Shown here: piece by piece, positions 41,561-52,760 of the stretch | Numbering within the stretch: position 1 is the stretch's first letter | Layout: the number at the start of each line of letters is the position of its first letter | Source: Corythucha ciliata | Taxonomy: Eukaryota; Arthropoda; Insecta; Hemiptera; Tingidae | Direction: 5' to 3' | Assembly: GCA_038030265.1 (NCBI GenBank) | Contig: CM075937.1 | Span: forward strand, 10,230,001-10,294,000 | DNA length: 64,000 nt | Program-made: the position numbers and the translations under genes | The notes under the pieces: generated by a model | Databases searched by the model: none | What the model saw: the letters and a program-made list of their open reading frames with translations, nothing else | Told to the model about the DNA's origin: nothing

Positions 41561-42505
41561 TATTGATAGTTTCTAGTACTCTGATGAAAAACTTCGTAAT
41601 CAAGGCTTGGGATACTTGTTATGTTGGACAAAATTGAGATTCCAAGTCAAAATTGTCAGTTCCTGAGGCAAAATTGACAGTATTGTAAGTCAAAATTGAC
41701 GAGTTTTGAATGTTGAATTGACAGTATGTAGGGTGAAATTGGCAAATTCGAGGACGAAATCGACAGTTTATATGATGAAATTAGGAGTTTTAGGACGACA
41801 TTGATAGTTTGGCGACGAAATTTACAATTTCCTGGACAAAATGGACAGTTTCAGAAAGGAATTGACTGTTTCCCGAACAAATGCAAGTTGATAGTTTCCA
41901 GGACGAAATTGACAGTTTTGAATGATTCTTGAACGAAATTGACGGTTTGTAGGACGAAATTGGCAGTTTCAGGACGACACTGATAGGTTTGGCGACGAGA
42001 GTATCTTTTTCGGGGATGAAACTGACAGTTCAAAAGACGAAATTATCAGTTTCCAGGATGAAACTCACGGTTTGAAGAACAAAATTGACAGTTTTCAGGA
42101 CGAAATCGTTAGATTTGAACATTTACTTGACTGGTAATAGGGCGAAATTGACAGTTTTGTACGAAGAAATCGACAGTTTCTAATACTCGATTGTTTCCGG
42201 TGAAGGGACTTAAAAAAAAACCGTCAGTTTCCGAAATCCCTTGACTCAGTTTCTAGGAAAAAATTGTCAGATTCGAGGACGAAATTGACAGTTTCTGGGG
42301 CGAAATTGGCAGTTTTTGAATATCGGTATAGATTGACAGGGAAATTGACAGTTTTGAATGTCGAAATTGACCTTCACAGGACAAAATTGACAGTGTTAGA
42401 TCGATACTGATAGTTTTAACTGGAAATTTACAGGCAGGACAAAATTGACAGTTTTTGAGACAACATTGTCGGTTATTTATGACAAAATAGACAGTTTCTC
42501 GTCAA
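41561..42505. repeat. Degenerate repeat array, type E (central block)
   Basis: Variants of aggacgaaattgacagttt recur every ~20-27 bases. The block sits between the two oppositely oriented type D arrays. Confidence 0.7.
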
Positions 42506-44460
42506 TTGTCAATACGACCAGCAGCCCGTTTTAGGGCTTGTCCAGTCTGTTCTAACACTTTCAAGGGACGAATTGTCGCTGTCCGTGACACTTTCCAAAG
42601 AGCGCGAATGACCAGTTTGACCGTTTTTAGACTGAAATTTTTTAAGGCGTTTGGTTATTTCAGAGCATGAATCGTCAGTTCAGCCATTTTCAATGGCCCG
42701 GAATGGCTTTTCTGGCCATTTTCAAAGTGCAAGTCGTCATTTTAGGCATTTCCAAAGCACGAATCGTCATTTTAGACATTTTTAATGCGTAAGTAGACCG
42801 TTTGACTATTTCCAGGGGACGGATCGTCTGTAAAGTCAATTTTAGGGTGCGAACGGTTAGTTTAGCAATTTATAAGGCGTGAATTGCCAGATTCACCATT
42901 TTTCGAATGGTTCGAACGAGCAAACATTTGTTTTTGGGTGAAATCCGTGAAATTGCTTTTTTAGGTCCAACCAGCAGCGAGTCAGATTAGGCATTTTAAT
43001 GGCATGAATCGTCAGTTAAGTAATTTCCAAAACGCAAACTACTAGTTATGCTATTTCTAGGGCACAAATTGTCTGCATTTTCTGCCATTTGCTAGGCCTG
43101 GTGACTCAGTGTGTCCATTTTTGCACTACGAATGGTAAGTTTCACCATTTCACTGTCACGAATTAGCACACTTAGCCATTTTTAGTGCGTGATTTGCCAA
43201 TAAAGCAATTTTATAGCAATTCATAGTTTCAAATCAAATCAAAAACTTTAACCAGTCCATGAGGTGCATGTAGCTAACGCTGGTTGGTGGGGGGGGGGGT
43301 CCTTGTGAGGACGGCCCATGCTCGGTACGCAATCGCAAGTGGTCAATTTATCGCTTGAAGGGCGCAAAAATAGCTCTGTTTAGCTATTTTTTGGGTGCAG
43401 ATAGCCACTTTGAAGGCGCGAATCGTCTGTTAGGCAATTTTTAGACAGTGAATTGCTGGTACGAATTGAGTGTGCCTTTTTGCAGTGCGTAAATAGCCAA
43501 TTTTTAAGGCCAGGAACGTCAGTTTAGATATTTTCAAGGCGTGAAGGCTCAGTATGGCTATTTCTGACGCACGAATTGCGAATTTTCCATTTAAAGGACA
43601 TGAATCATCTGCTTAGAGATTTTAAAAGTGCGAATTGTCAGTATAATCACTCATCATAGGCCGCATAGAGTCAGTTTTAACAATTTGAATAGCAAAGTGA
43701 ATAGCCAGTTTGGCAATTTTAACGCTGCCAGTGTAGCCATTCCTAGGGCTTGAATCCGTCATTTTAGTCAATTGTACGTTACGAACTCAGTTTTGACATT
43801 TTCATCGCGTGAATTATTAGTTTAACCATTTAGAGAACGCAAACAGTCAGTTCTTCCATTTTTTTTAAAGGTGCGAATAGTCCGTCACGCCATTTATGGG
43901 ATGCGAATGGTCAGCTTGCCATTTCTAGAGCGCAAATTGTCAGTATTATCATTAATAGAGAGTGAATAGCCATTTGTGATATTTTCAGAGCATGAATCGT
44001 CAGTTTTTGGGTTCGTGAAACTGTTGGGCCATTTAAAATAAGCGCGAATCGTCAGTTTTGCTTTTTTTAAGGACGCATATAGTCCCGTCAGGCCAACGCC
44101 CGAATGGTCAGTTTGGGCATTCTTGGCGCGCAAATGGTTGATTTTGGAATATTTATGGCAGGCATTGTCTGTTTAGGGATTCGCGAAGCGTGAATTGTTA
44201 GTTTGCCTATTTTCAGAGCGTGTTACGTCAGCTTGGCCACTTTTAGTGCGGGAATCGCTAGTTTTAGCCATTTGCAGCTTGTAAATGAAAGATTTAGTTA
44301 GTTTCAGAGTGGGATTCATGATCTTTTCATGCATTTTCAGGGCTACACGAACCGTCAGTCTAGCCAATTTTAGACCGCGTGAAGTTTGTTGGGCTTTCTT
44401 TTTTTTTTTTTAGAGCGGTAATTGCCAGTTTGCCATTTTTAAGGCATTTTAAGGTGGGAA
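42506..44460. repeat. Type D array in inverse orientation
   Basis: Units such as gcgcgaatcgtcagtttggc and cattttcagggcg are the reverse complement of the type D unit at 39880-41560. It ends near a T-run at 44399-44411. Confidence 0.65.
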
Positions 44461-45470
44461 TAGGCAGTGAATTGATAGCAAGCCATTTTTATTGGAGCGA
44501 AGGACACAATTTCATAAGCCTCTCCCTTGACTAAATCTTGAATCTGCGTCTGGACCCTGCGATATTTTGTTTTTAGCAACAACCAGAGCCATGAAATTTC
44601 TCTTGAAAATGAGCCAGTACGCTCATTTATCCCTTAAAATGGTGTGAAATCCCGTTAAATTGGCTTGTCTTAAGAGAGCCAGCCCCACGAAATCCGACAA
44701 ATTCGGTCTCAAAACGTGCCAAACTGGCAAATTTTGTTATTGATGTAGCCAAAACCACGAAATTTGGTTTTGCTGTGTGTTCAGTCCGTGATATTTGGAC
44801 ATCGAAAGTGTCTAATGTGGGGAAATGCATTCATGAAGATTTAACCCGGTGCAAATTGGCTTTTTTAGGGAGTCAATTCTGTGACATTGGCGTTTTGAGC
44901 GTGGAATTGTGGTTTTGGCGTTTTGAAATTGTTCTTGGACTTGATCTTGTTCTTCGAATTGGACTTGATCTGTGTGAGGGGGTAAAAAGTGCCGATTCAC
45001 AGCTAAAATGGAGAAAAACGCTGGTCTGAGGGTAAAATTGAGGAAAACCGCTATATTTTTCATCTAAGATTGAGAAACAGTGCTAATAATTAGTAGCTAA
45101 AACTGAGAAAAGGCGCTGTCTAAATTCTCCCTACAGCCTCAGACTCCCTAAACAGCCAATTTTACAGGGTTGACCCCATGTTGACCCATTCAAAAGTCTA
45201 TTTCCCAGCATGTTTGAGGCGTTCATAAAAGCTATTTTGTGGGTTGGGCTCTTTCGTAGTACAAACTTCGTGGATTCGGCACTAACAGAACCGAATTTCA
45301 CTATTTTGGCTTGTTCGAAAACACAATTTGTTTGTTGGCTCCTTAAAAATGAGCTATTCATCGGTCGTATGGCTTTTTTAAAGTCAACATTTTGCGTGAA
45401 TCCAATTTCGTGGGTTTTGGCTTCTTAAAGAGCCAACTCAACGAATTTCAATCTTAATAGTCATCAACGT
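44461..45470. repeat. Mixed type C and type B degenerate repeats
   Basis: 44560-44960 and 45120-45470 hold type C-like units (ccacgaaatttggtttt, gagccaactc), while 44990-45115 holds type B units (gctaaaatggagaaaaacgc). Confidence 0.5.
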
Positions 45471-48400
45471 ATGAATGAAAAAATTACATTCATAAACTGA
45501 CGAGCATATGCTAAAAAAATTAACTATACGTATAAGGTCATGCACCCCCACAAAGGAAAATCGTTGCTGGCTCTCACCTAATTTTGGACATGACATTGCA
45601 AGATTGACACTACACATTATTCGTTTGGAATTTCACGTGTTTCTCTGTTTTAGCCAGTACATCACTGTTGGAGCAATTTACAACCTTTTTCCGTCACTTC
45701 TGACTAATCGTATATAGGGAACAGAATCACAAACATAAAAAACAAGCTAAATTATGCCCCACAGTTGATTGATTCCATTTATATACACCTTTGTTTAACC
45801 AAATGCTATTTTCTCGCATTTCCTTTGAAAACCCGACGCATTCGTCTTTTGACGCTTCATATACTGCAAGCGACCGCCCGTGTGGGATGGCCACAATAAT
45901 TTTTAACTTTACTGAAAAACTCGGTCATCGAACATTTTTAGCTACCGTTATTCATCTTTTTCTACGCATCATTATATAATTATATACTGAACGATATCTA
46001 TTTAGCCACAAAGTTCTTGAAATTACCCCTCCCCCCGTCCAATAACCACCCTCAAGCTGTTAAACTAGGAAAATAAATACAAAAAAAAGCTATTTTTAGT
46101 GAATTTTCCCCTTTTTATTTTGGTAAACAAACCAAGCCGAAACGTCTCTTGACGGTAATTCGCTTTCATTTAGTCAAAGAATGTGGTGAAAATCGGACGT
46201 AAAACTTTCGTGTGTCACAAGTGAACAGTGTGCTTGAGTTATTCAGTTCTACGGTCGTATTTATTTTGATCTTACAGGGCGGTAAGCCTTTTGTAGGGCT
46301 ACGCGGGGAAAAAAAATGAATGAAATGGCGTTATGGTTGTGATCACGTTCAACTGGTCCATCTCGCGCGAATGCAGAATTTTGTACACGATCGAAGGTTG
46401 TTTTTGCTCGTTTCACACTTTCATTTTTTCTTGTTTTTTTTTTTTATTAAACGGAAAGATCTTCTCCCCCTTCCCCTCACCATCCAACACACTCCCGTCC
46501 TTAATTCGGCTCGTTGTGAAATGCGTAAACAAAACTGGAAATAACGCGCTCCACTTTTGTCCTCTCTTGTATATAGCGCTATAACTCCCTTCATAACCCT
46601 CTTCCGCCATTCCCCTTCACCACACCACACACCAGGTCCAGGGGCCTTTATATTATGACTTGAAACGTTTTTGTTTGTTGTTAAAAGAATTGTTTATAAG
46701 CTCCTTTCCCGCTTTATCGTGCGGTCAGCTAGATCGATGGTTTCACTACGCTGCTAAAATTTTAGGATCTCCAGCTATGAGAGGGGCGGGGAGGGGAGAT
46801 TCTCAAAATTTTCCATTCTATCACTGAGAAAAATGAGCTGAGCCGAAGAGAATTACTTTTGAACCGAACGATTTTTCGGTCAACGGGCTGTTTTTTTCGG
46901 TTGAGCAGAAGCTGATGATAAGACTGATTTCACACTAACAAATAATTTTCGGGCCAAAAATAATTGTGCAAGATTAGTGAACTGAGTTTCAGGCAATTTC
47001 AGCACGAATACTTGGGCCGAAAGTTCGGTCAACTGGTCACTTTGAACGAAATATCCAAGACGTTGCCCGAAGGAACTTTCCGACTGATGCTCGGTTAATC
47101 TTGACTGTTAAATCGAAGTTAAGCTGAAAATATTTCAGGACTGAACTCTTCTTCCTCTTCTACGAGACATAATATAGTGCCAATATGTATTAGAATAACC
47201 CGAAAAACTTCAAGACTTATCGTAGCCGATCTTAACAATATGGTCTTGAAAATTGTGTCACAACCGAAAAGCTTCTTAGTAATTTGATACATCTAAATAA
47301 GAGAGCTCATTAATTCAAATTTCATTTTAAAGTTACACGGCGGCATACTCAGCCGAAGCCAGAAGGAAGCATTTTTTTTTCTTTCAAATTCGCTAAGTTC
47401 GTTTGCACACTACCTTCGGTCCGTAGCAGCCCTTACTCAAACTTTTTGTTGAGTGTGCTTTTTTTTTCATTCACTGGCCCCAATTAGGAATGAGTGAACC
47501 CTTCGTAATCCATTCATGGCTTTCGGACCTTTCGTGAGTTTGTGCGTTTGTGTTTCAAGTGTTTAAAAGTTCACTTTCCTCTGTCTAACCAGTATGACGT
47601 GTTAACTCCTCAAAAGGTAAGACTCTTTTAAACTTCTTTCCTTATTACTTCTTCTAATACCGAGCCCAGCAAGAAATTCGCTGTTATATAATCAGACCTC
47701 TTCCCTATTGCCTTCGCATCGGAGGCTGCAAGCAACAAGGGGGATACTTGGATCGTTTGAAAAATTTCAACTATTTCATTTATCATTACAATCATTTCGC
47801 GGACGCTTAATTTCATTTCGATGATTTGATCAAAAACCGAAAAAAGGTACTTCAACCTATTATTTTCGGCTTTTTATAAAGGTTATAAGATGCAATGCAT
47901 ATACTCTTGGTTTCGAATCAATGATCATTTTTTCGCATGTCAGGTGGTAAAGACCCAAGAAATAATTATTTGTTCTCGCTCCAGCCGTATGTCCCTTTCC
48001 CAATACACACTGTTCACTTTCAAACGGGAAATCTTATATAATATTTCGGAATTGAATTGACTGAAGTAATTAGTGTGGCGTGATGCCAAGAAATGAGAGG
48101 AAAAATGTATTATTTCTCTCGACTGGGAGTTAAAATTTCTATTATATCATTATTAGTTCCACTGTTAATTTATTAATCATTATAAAGAATGTACTTTGTT
48201 TTCTACCGTCATAAATTAAAATTAAAAAAAAAAATCAGCTTGAGTTTGCGTATTTCATTTCTGTTCATCGTAATGACAACTTCCTTGATCTGGCATCATG
48301 ATTTTTAACTTGAATTCAACTTTTCCTTTTAAGAAATCAACAGTGAAATGTCCATGAAACAAGTTAGGTAACAAACGTGAGCTTCGCCTCTTGATTGAAC

Positions 48401-48551
48401 TTTTTTATATTTTTTTAAGAGGGAGGGAGTGAGGGGGGGTCAGACGGAGTTTTTCGATCCCTTCCCAGTCGCCCCTCGACTAAACTTCACCCCGTTAATT
48501 GTGGCTCAATTTCTGAACAATCTTCGATTTCAAATAATCATTTTAATGTTC
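45471..48551. other. No gene recognised
   Basis: No conserved coding sequence seen. The stretch is AT-rich with T and A runs. Open frames of 60-83 codons here overlap on both strands and have no domain signal. Confidence 0.4.
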
Positions 48552-48561
48552 AGGGCCCTAT

Positions 48562-48717
48562 TGTCACAGTCATGTGGAAATGGCTTTGCTATTAATTTAT
48601 CGTTTTGTTAATTGCACACATGTTTATATTTTTCCCCTTCTCAGTCTTTGTTTTGACTTGTAACAATTCATTTTTTTTCCAAAATTCAATTCATTTTCAT
48701 TTACCCAAAATTTAACA
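48562..48717 (+). repeat. 5' LTR of Copia 2
   Basis: 156 bases, nearly identical to the 3' LTR over its first ~115 bases and its last ~20; the middle differs by small indels in AT-rich sequence. Confidence 0.9.
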
Positions 48718-48730
48718 GGTTATGGGCTGT
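48718..48730 (+). promoter_or_regulatory. Primer-binding site of Copia 2 (half-tRNA type)
   Basis: ggttatgggctgt follows the LTR directly and closely matches the copia site complementary to an internal fragment of initiator methionine tRNA. Confidence 0.75.
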
Positions 48731-48797
48731 AAGAGCGCGTAATTTCATTGCAAAAATCTAAATTTTGCGTTAAAAGTTTTTTTTTTTTTTTTTCGAA

Positions 48798-48936
48798 ATG
48801 AATGGTCCTTTCGTTTTGCCTCAGTTGTCACCGGACAACTTTAATAATTGGAAATTTCGTGTTGCCTCTATATTGGAAGAAAGGCAAGTACACTATGTCT
48901 TAAACTCGACATATGAGGACATTCAGGGCCAAGAAG
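48798..48936 (+). pseudogene. Copia 2 Gag, N-terminal fragment
   Basis: About 46 residues beginning MNGPFVLPQLSPDNFNNWKF, with the typical Copia Gag opening (NWKFRVASILEE). It is cut at 48936 by the AAT-repeat tail of the minus-strand LINE. The middle of gag is not found on the far side of the composite, where only the end of the nucleocapsid/protease linker resumes. Confidence 0.8.
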
Positions 48937-48970
<34 letters not shown>

Positions 48971-51900
48971 TTTATTGCCAGCATAAATGAATTTATAAGG
49001 CATTGTCAAAATATAATAGAGAAACAACTCATTTGGAGCGTAGAGCAAGGTCAAACTCTGCGATCGAGTAAGGCTCAAGATCAAGGATAAGGTGGCGAAC
49101 CTGAGTCTTGAATTTAGCCAGTGAGATGCTGTGGTCCTTGAGGTGGGAAGGGAGGGCATTATAAAGACTCACGCCCACGGAGCTTGGGTTCAACCTGGCA
49201 GAAGCAGCTAGGCGCACAAATGGTGCAGAAAGGTCGTCAGCACGTCGCGTCGAGTAATTGTGAGAGGCAGAGTTGAGAGGAAACTCGGTCAAGTGTGACC
49301 GCACAAAGAGCAAAATGCTGAGTATGTTAGGACCATATAAGGTCAACACACTCAGCTTCCTGAACGACCCACGGCACGACTGGCGTGGATGCAGTCCGCA
49401 AAGCACACGAATAGCGGCCTTTTGGAAGCGGAAGATTTTCACTGCTCCCGAGGAATTCCCCCAGGCAAGAATACCGTACGTCATACGGGAATAGAAGAGC
49501 CCGAAAAAAACCAGTCGCAGCGCCTCAGCTGACTCGACCTTTTTCAAGCGGCGAAGCACGAAGGTGGCCCTTGATAGGTGGGGCGAAAGGTGTTCGATGT
49601 GACTGTCCCAGGACATACGGGAATCGATGAAGAGACCTAGGAACTTGACAAACTTATGGGGCCCTTTGAGATCATAAACTAAGTCTTGAATTTTATTGTC
49701 GTTAAGAACGAGACGATTGGCCAAACACCATGATTCTATTAGCGAAGTTGCCGCTTCCAGCTCATTAAAAAGCTCGGCCTCCGAATCACCCGTGCAGAGT
49801 ACCGTCGTATCATCGGCGTAGAGAAAGGTCTCGGACGAGAGAAGGGACGAGGACGCTAAGCATAAATCGTTAACATAAAGAAGAAATAGGAGGGGACCGA
49901 GGATTGAGCCCTGCCTAACTCCAAGGTCCAGAGCCGGAGTAGGGTCCGATCTGACTCCCCCGTACGCCACGCACTGCAGCCAGCCGACGAGGTATGAATG
50001 TAGAAAACTGACGGAACGCTCATCGAAACCGTAATAACGAAGTTTCTCAGATAGGATCCCGATGTCAATGGAGTCAAAAGCCCGAGAGAGGTCGAAAAGT
50101 CTGAGACCCACCTTTGAGCCAGACTCAAGCCCGCACATTACCAATTGCAGCAAACGAATAGCGGCGATGGAAGTAGAACGGCCCCTTCTAAAACCATGCT
50201 GATTCTCGGCGAGAATCTTATTCTGTTCAAGGAAGTCCAGTAACTGATTAAGGACGAGACGCTCGACTACGCGTGTGAAAACTGGGATGATAGAGATTGG
50301 CCGAGAGTCACTGTAAACTTGGTTGCCCTTTTTCGGTACGGGAGTCACAACTGATATCTTCAGGCACTCAGGGAAAGAGCCAGTCTCAAAAAAGCTGTTG
50401 ATGACAGAAGAAAGTGGTTCTGCAATGAGGTCAGCTGACGACTTTACAATATCGACGTTTAACCAGTAGTAGTCGTACGAATTAGAGTTCTTCAAACTGG
50501 CGATAGCACTAAAAACATCCTCGACCGAGACACTCTTAAGGGAGAAGGAGGCGCTGAAATCCGGGCGCAAGAAATCGCGGAAGCTAGAAGGAGAATCGGG
50601 CAGCGAGTCGACACCGGTGGCGGCCGCATTAATAAAGAAATTGTTAAATCCATCGGCATCAAGACCACTGACAGGTCCAGACGAGCCCTGAGCACCCAAA
50701 GGCAGTTCGCCCCTGACCACGTTCCATACCGATTTATTGAAATTGCTGGTATTATTTATTATCAGGGAATCGTTATATGCCTTTTTCGCTTCAAGTACGC
50801 TTGTTCGGAAGTCCTTGCGAGTGGAACGAAGGAGAGGCGCAATAACTGACGGGGCGAATGTTGAAGAAGAATTTCGGAGAGCGGAAAGATCCTCACAGCG
50901 GCGCTTCTTCAGCCGAAGTTCTTCGGTAAACCAGGGGTTCCGCCTCCTCTGAGAGCCAGGAATTTTGACACTCTGAAGCGGCACCGCAAGGTCCACGGCC
51001 GAAAGGAATGTGTGAATAAATGCATCAGCCCTCAATTTAGGACATTCTTCGGAATAAGTGAAGAACCAGAGCCCGTTATATGCGGAGAGAAAGTGCCTCA
51101 GAGCAAGAAGACTCTCCGGGGAAATGAGACGCGAAATTCTGGATCCAGGAGAGTCGAGGCAATTGTGGAGCTGAATCGAAAATTCCTCAGCACGGTGGTC
51201 CGAAAGGTGGAGTGAACTGTGGCCAGAGAAAAACGATGAAGACGAGAAGTTCGTTATGAAATTATCGAGGCAGGAGCCTTTGCCGGTGTAGTGAGTTCTT
51301 GCAGGCCCGGTGATAGTCAATGACAAACCAAACGTGGCGATAACGTCTCTGAAGGCCAAGCAGTTACTAGAATCCTCATCGAAGTCAATATTGAAATCGC
51401 CCGCCAACACAAAAGGAGCGGAATACGAGAAAGCCTTGGTCAGAAAGGCGTCGAAGAGCTCGAGAAAATAGTGAAATTGTGAGCTAGGAGGCCGGTAAAT
51501 GCAGCATATTACTAAGACAGGTGCGGCCAACCGCACGGCAGAGACCTCAAGTACTCCTTCAACTGAAAACTGGGTCAGCGGCGTAATCTCACGCGAAGGC
51601 AACGAAGACTTAACGAAAATTGCTGAGCCCCCGTGGATCATGATTTTTCTTGAGAAAAAGGAGACGCACTTAAAATCAGAAGGAGAAAAAACATCGATTC
51701 CAGTACTTGGAAGCCAGTGCTCGGTTGCTGCAATAACACAGACATCTTCACGATCTTGGAGGAAAATATTTATTTCATCAATTTTATTACTGATGCCCTG
51801 CATATTTGAGTGAACTATTGTGAAAGGAGAGCCTCCAGGACCTCCCAGTCAGCTGGATTCAGCCCGACCAGCACTTGTTTTCGGGGGGAAAGGAGGGGAA

Positions 51901-52200
51901 GATGCGAGCAACACGCCAGCGGGCCAGACTTCCGGATTGATGATCCTGGGAAAATCCGATTCAGGCACAAGGACCCTGAAGGACGAGTAGGACGAGAACT
52001 TTGTAGTTAGTTCATAGCAGTCGGCGTCCCTGAGATCCAAAGAACTTAGAATAGACGTGACGTCTGTTACCTGGGCATCGGGTTTGAGACGTGAGATGAA
52101 TAAACCTTTTTTCCTTTGAACAACCAATTGATTGTCCACGCAAGGCTTAGTGCCAATTAAAACTTCACGGCGGCGGGTAGTGGGCCTGTGGGGCACAGGG
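48937..52200 (-). mobile_element. CR1/jockey-type LINE, 5' truncated
   Basis: Minus strand. The 3' end is an 11-unit repeat (AAT on plus, ATT on the element strand, 48938-48970) instead of poly-A, after a short 3' UTR. ORF2 (49029-51803) is complete and ORF1 keeps its C-terminal domain. Similarity to LINE sequence ends between 52172 and 52238, where BEL Gag coding sequence begins in the same frame. RT motifs and the non-poly-A tail fit CR1/L2-like or Daphne-like LINEs; exact clade not determined. Confidence 0.8.
49029..51803 (-). CDS. LINE ORF2: endonuclease and reverse transcriptase
   Basis: 924 residues, uninterrupted. Residues 1-225 are an APE-type endonuclease with TEHW (27-30), AGDFN (134-138), SCLDNFITN (177-185) and SDHR (201-204). 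The reverse transcriptase spans about 450-730 with RPISIIPVFTRVVERLV, NQHGFRRGRSTS, FDLSRAFDSID, GVRQGSILGPLLFLLYVNDL and the YADD active site near 660. A C-terminal region of ~190 residues follows. The enzyme nicks target DNA and copies the LINE RNA into it. The start Met may be internal: the same frame is open 15 codons upstream to the ORF1 stop, and TIVHSN before Met resembles the usual endonuclease opening. Confidence 0.92.
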   Translation of the reverse strand: MQGISNKIDEINIFLQDREDVCVIAATEHWLPSTGIDVFSPSDFKCVSFFSRKIMIHGGSAIFVKSSLPSREITPLTQFSVEGVLEVSAVRLAAPVLVICCIYRPPSSQFHYFLELFDAFLTKAFSYSAPFVLAGDFNIDFDEDSSNCLAFRDVIATFGLSLTITGPARTHYTGKGSCLDNFITNFSSSSFFSGHSSLHLSDHRAEEFSIQLHNCLDSPGSRISRLISPESLLALRHFLSAYNGLWFFTYSEECPKLRADAFIHTFLSAVDLAVPLQSVKIPGSQRRRNPWFTEELRLKKRRCEDLSALRNSSSTFAPSVIAPLLRSTRKDFRTSVLEAKKAYNDSLIINNTSNFNKSVWNVVRGELPLGAQGSSGPVSGLDADGFNNFFINAAATGVDSLPDSPSSFRDFLRPDFSASFSLKSVSVEDVFSAIASLKNSNSYDYYWLNVDIVKSSADLIAEPLSSVINSFFETGSFPECLKISVVTPVPKKGNQVYSDSRPISIIPVFTRVVERLVLNQLLDFLEQNKILAENQHGFRRGRSTSIAAIRLLQLVMCGLESGSKVGLRLFDLSRAFDSIDIGILSEKLRYYGFDERSVSFLHSYLVGWLQCVAYGGVRSDPTPALDLGVRQGSILGPLLFLLYVNDLCLASSSLLSSETFLYADDTTVLCTGDSEAELFNELEAATSLIESWCLANRLVLNDNKIQDLVYDLKGPHKFVKFLGLFIDSRMSWDSHIEHLSPHLSRATFVLRRLKKVESAEALRLVFFGLFYSRMTYGILAWGNSSGAVKIFRFQKAAIRVLCGLHPRQSCRGSFRKLSVLTLYGPNILSILLFVRSHLTEFPLNSASHNYSTRRADDLSAPFVRLAASARLNPSSVGVSLYNALPSHLKDHSISLAKFKTQVRHLILDLEPYSIAEFDLALRSK

Positions 52201-52757
52201 TAATCGACGATTTTTGCCCAGTAACTGGTCGCAGTGACCCTAGGCCGATCATATTGATCAATTAATGTTGACCAGGCTATTTCAAAATTGCCGTCTTCGA
52301 GAGTGAGGGTATCAATTAAGGCCAGAGCTTGTCCGCGGACGGTGGAACGTAAGTAATGAAGACGCTCGACATCGGAAATAGACTTATTTTTAATTATTAG
52401 GGATTCGAATAGGGATTTGAAATTTACCCATTGTTCTGGATGCTTAGGGTCGAAAATAGGTAACTCAATTCGAGGTAGAATAGGTTTTTGTTCGTAACAT
52501 TTTACAGTTTGATTAGTCAAACATGGTGACAAGGGACGACTGGGTGGAACAGAAGGAGGAGGTGAAAGATGGCGGATAGCTGACGAGGAATTCGGCTCAT
52601 TGAGGGGCGTATTAACACGATTAAGGGGGTACGCTGGCGTGGATGTATGATTTAACTCTGAAAAAGCACAATAATTAGCGAAAAAGGAAGGAAGAAGAGA
52701 ACAGACAGACGGAAAATGAAAGAAGCGACAAATAAGATCCGGTCCGGAGCAGACCAA
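51849..52757 (-). CDS. Chimeric ORF: BEL Gag N-terminus fused to LINE ORF1 C-terminus
   Basis: 302 residues on the minus strand. Residues 93-173 match the BEL/Pao Gag domain (DUF1759 type): LPRIELPIFDPKHPEQWVNF, FESLIIKNKSISDVERLHYL, AWSTLIDQYDRPR. From about residue 196 the sequence is like the C-terminal domain of CR1-type LINE ORF1: VLIGTKP, RKKGLFISRLKPDAQVTDV, SSYSSFRVLVPESDF, INPEVWPAGVLL. The junction lies at residues 174-195. Residues 1-90 include the primer-site region and a Pro/Ser-rich stretch and may not be translated. ORF2 follows in the same frame after one TGA. The frame is intact, but expression as a real fusion is unproven. Confidence 0.8.
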   Translation of the reverse strand: MVCSGPDLICRFFHFPSVCSLLPSFFANYCAFSELNHTSTPAYPLNRVNTPLNEPNSSSAIRHLSPPPSVPPSRPLSPCLTNQTVKCYEQKPILPRIELPIFDPKHPEQWVNFKSLFESLIIKNKSISDVERLHYLRSTVRGQALALIDTLTLEDGNFEIAWSTLIDQYDRPRVTATSYWAKIVDYPVPHRPTTRRREVLIGTKPCVDNQLVVQRKKGLFISRLKPDAQVTDVTSILSSLDLRDADCYELTTKFSSYSSFRVLVPESDFPRIINPEVWPAGVLLASSPPFPPKTSAGRAESS

Positions 52758-52760
52758 AAA

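Noticed and set aside
45471..48551. Search for tRNA or other RNA genes here and across the window
   Set aside because: No A-box/B-box pair with a cloverleaf-like layout was noticed by eye; a tRNAscan-type search would be needed to exclude them.
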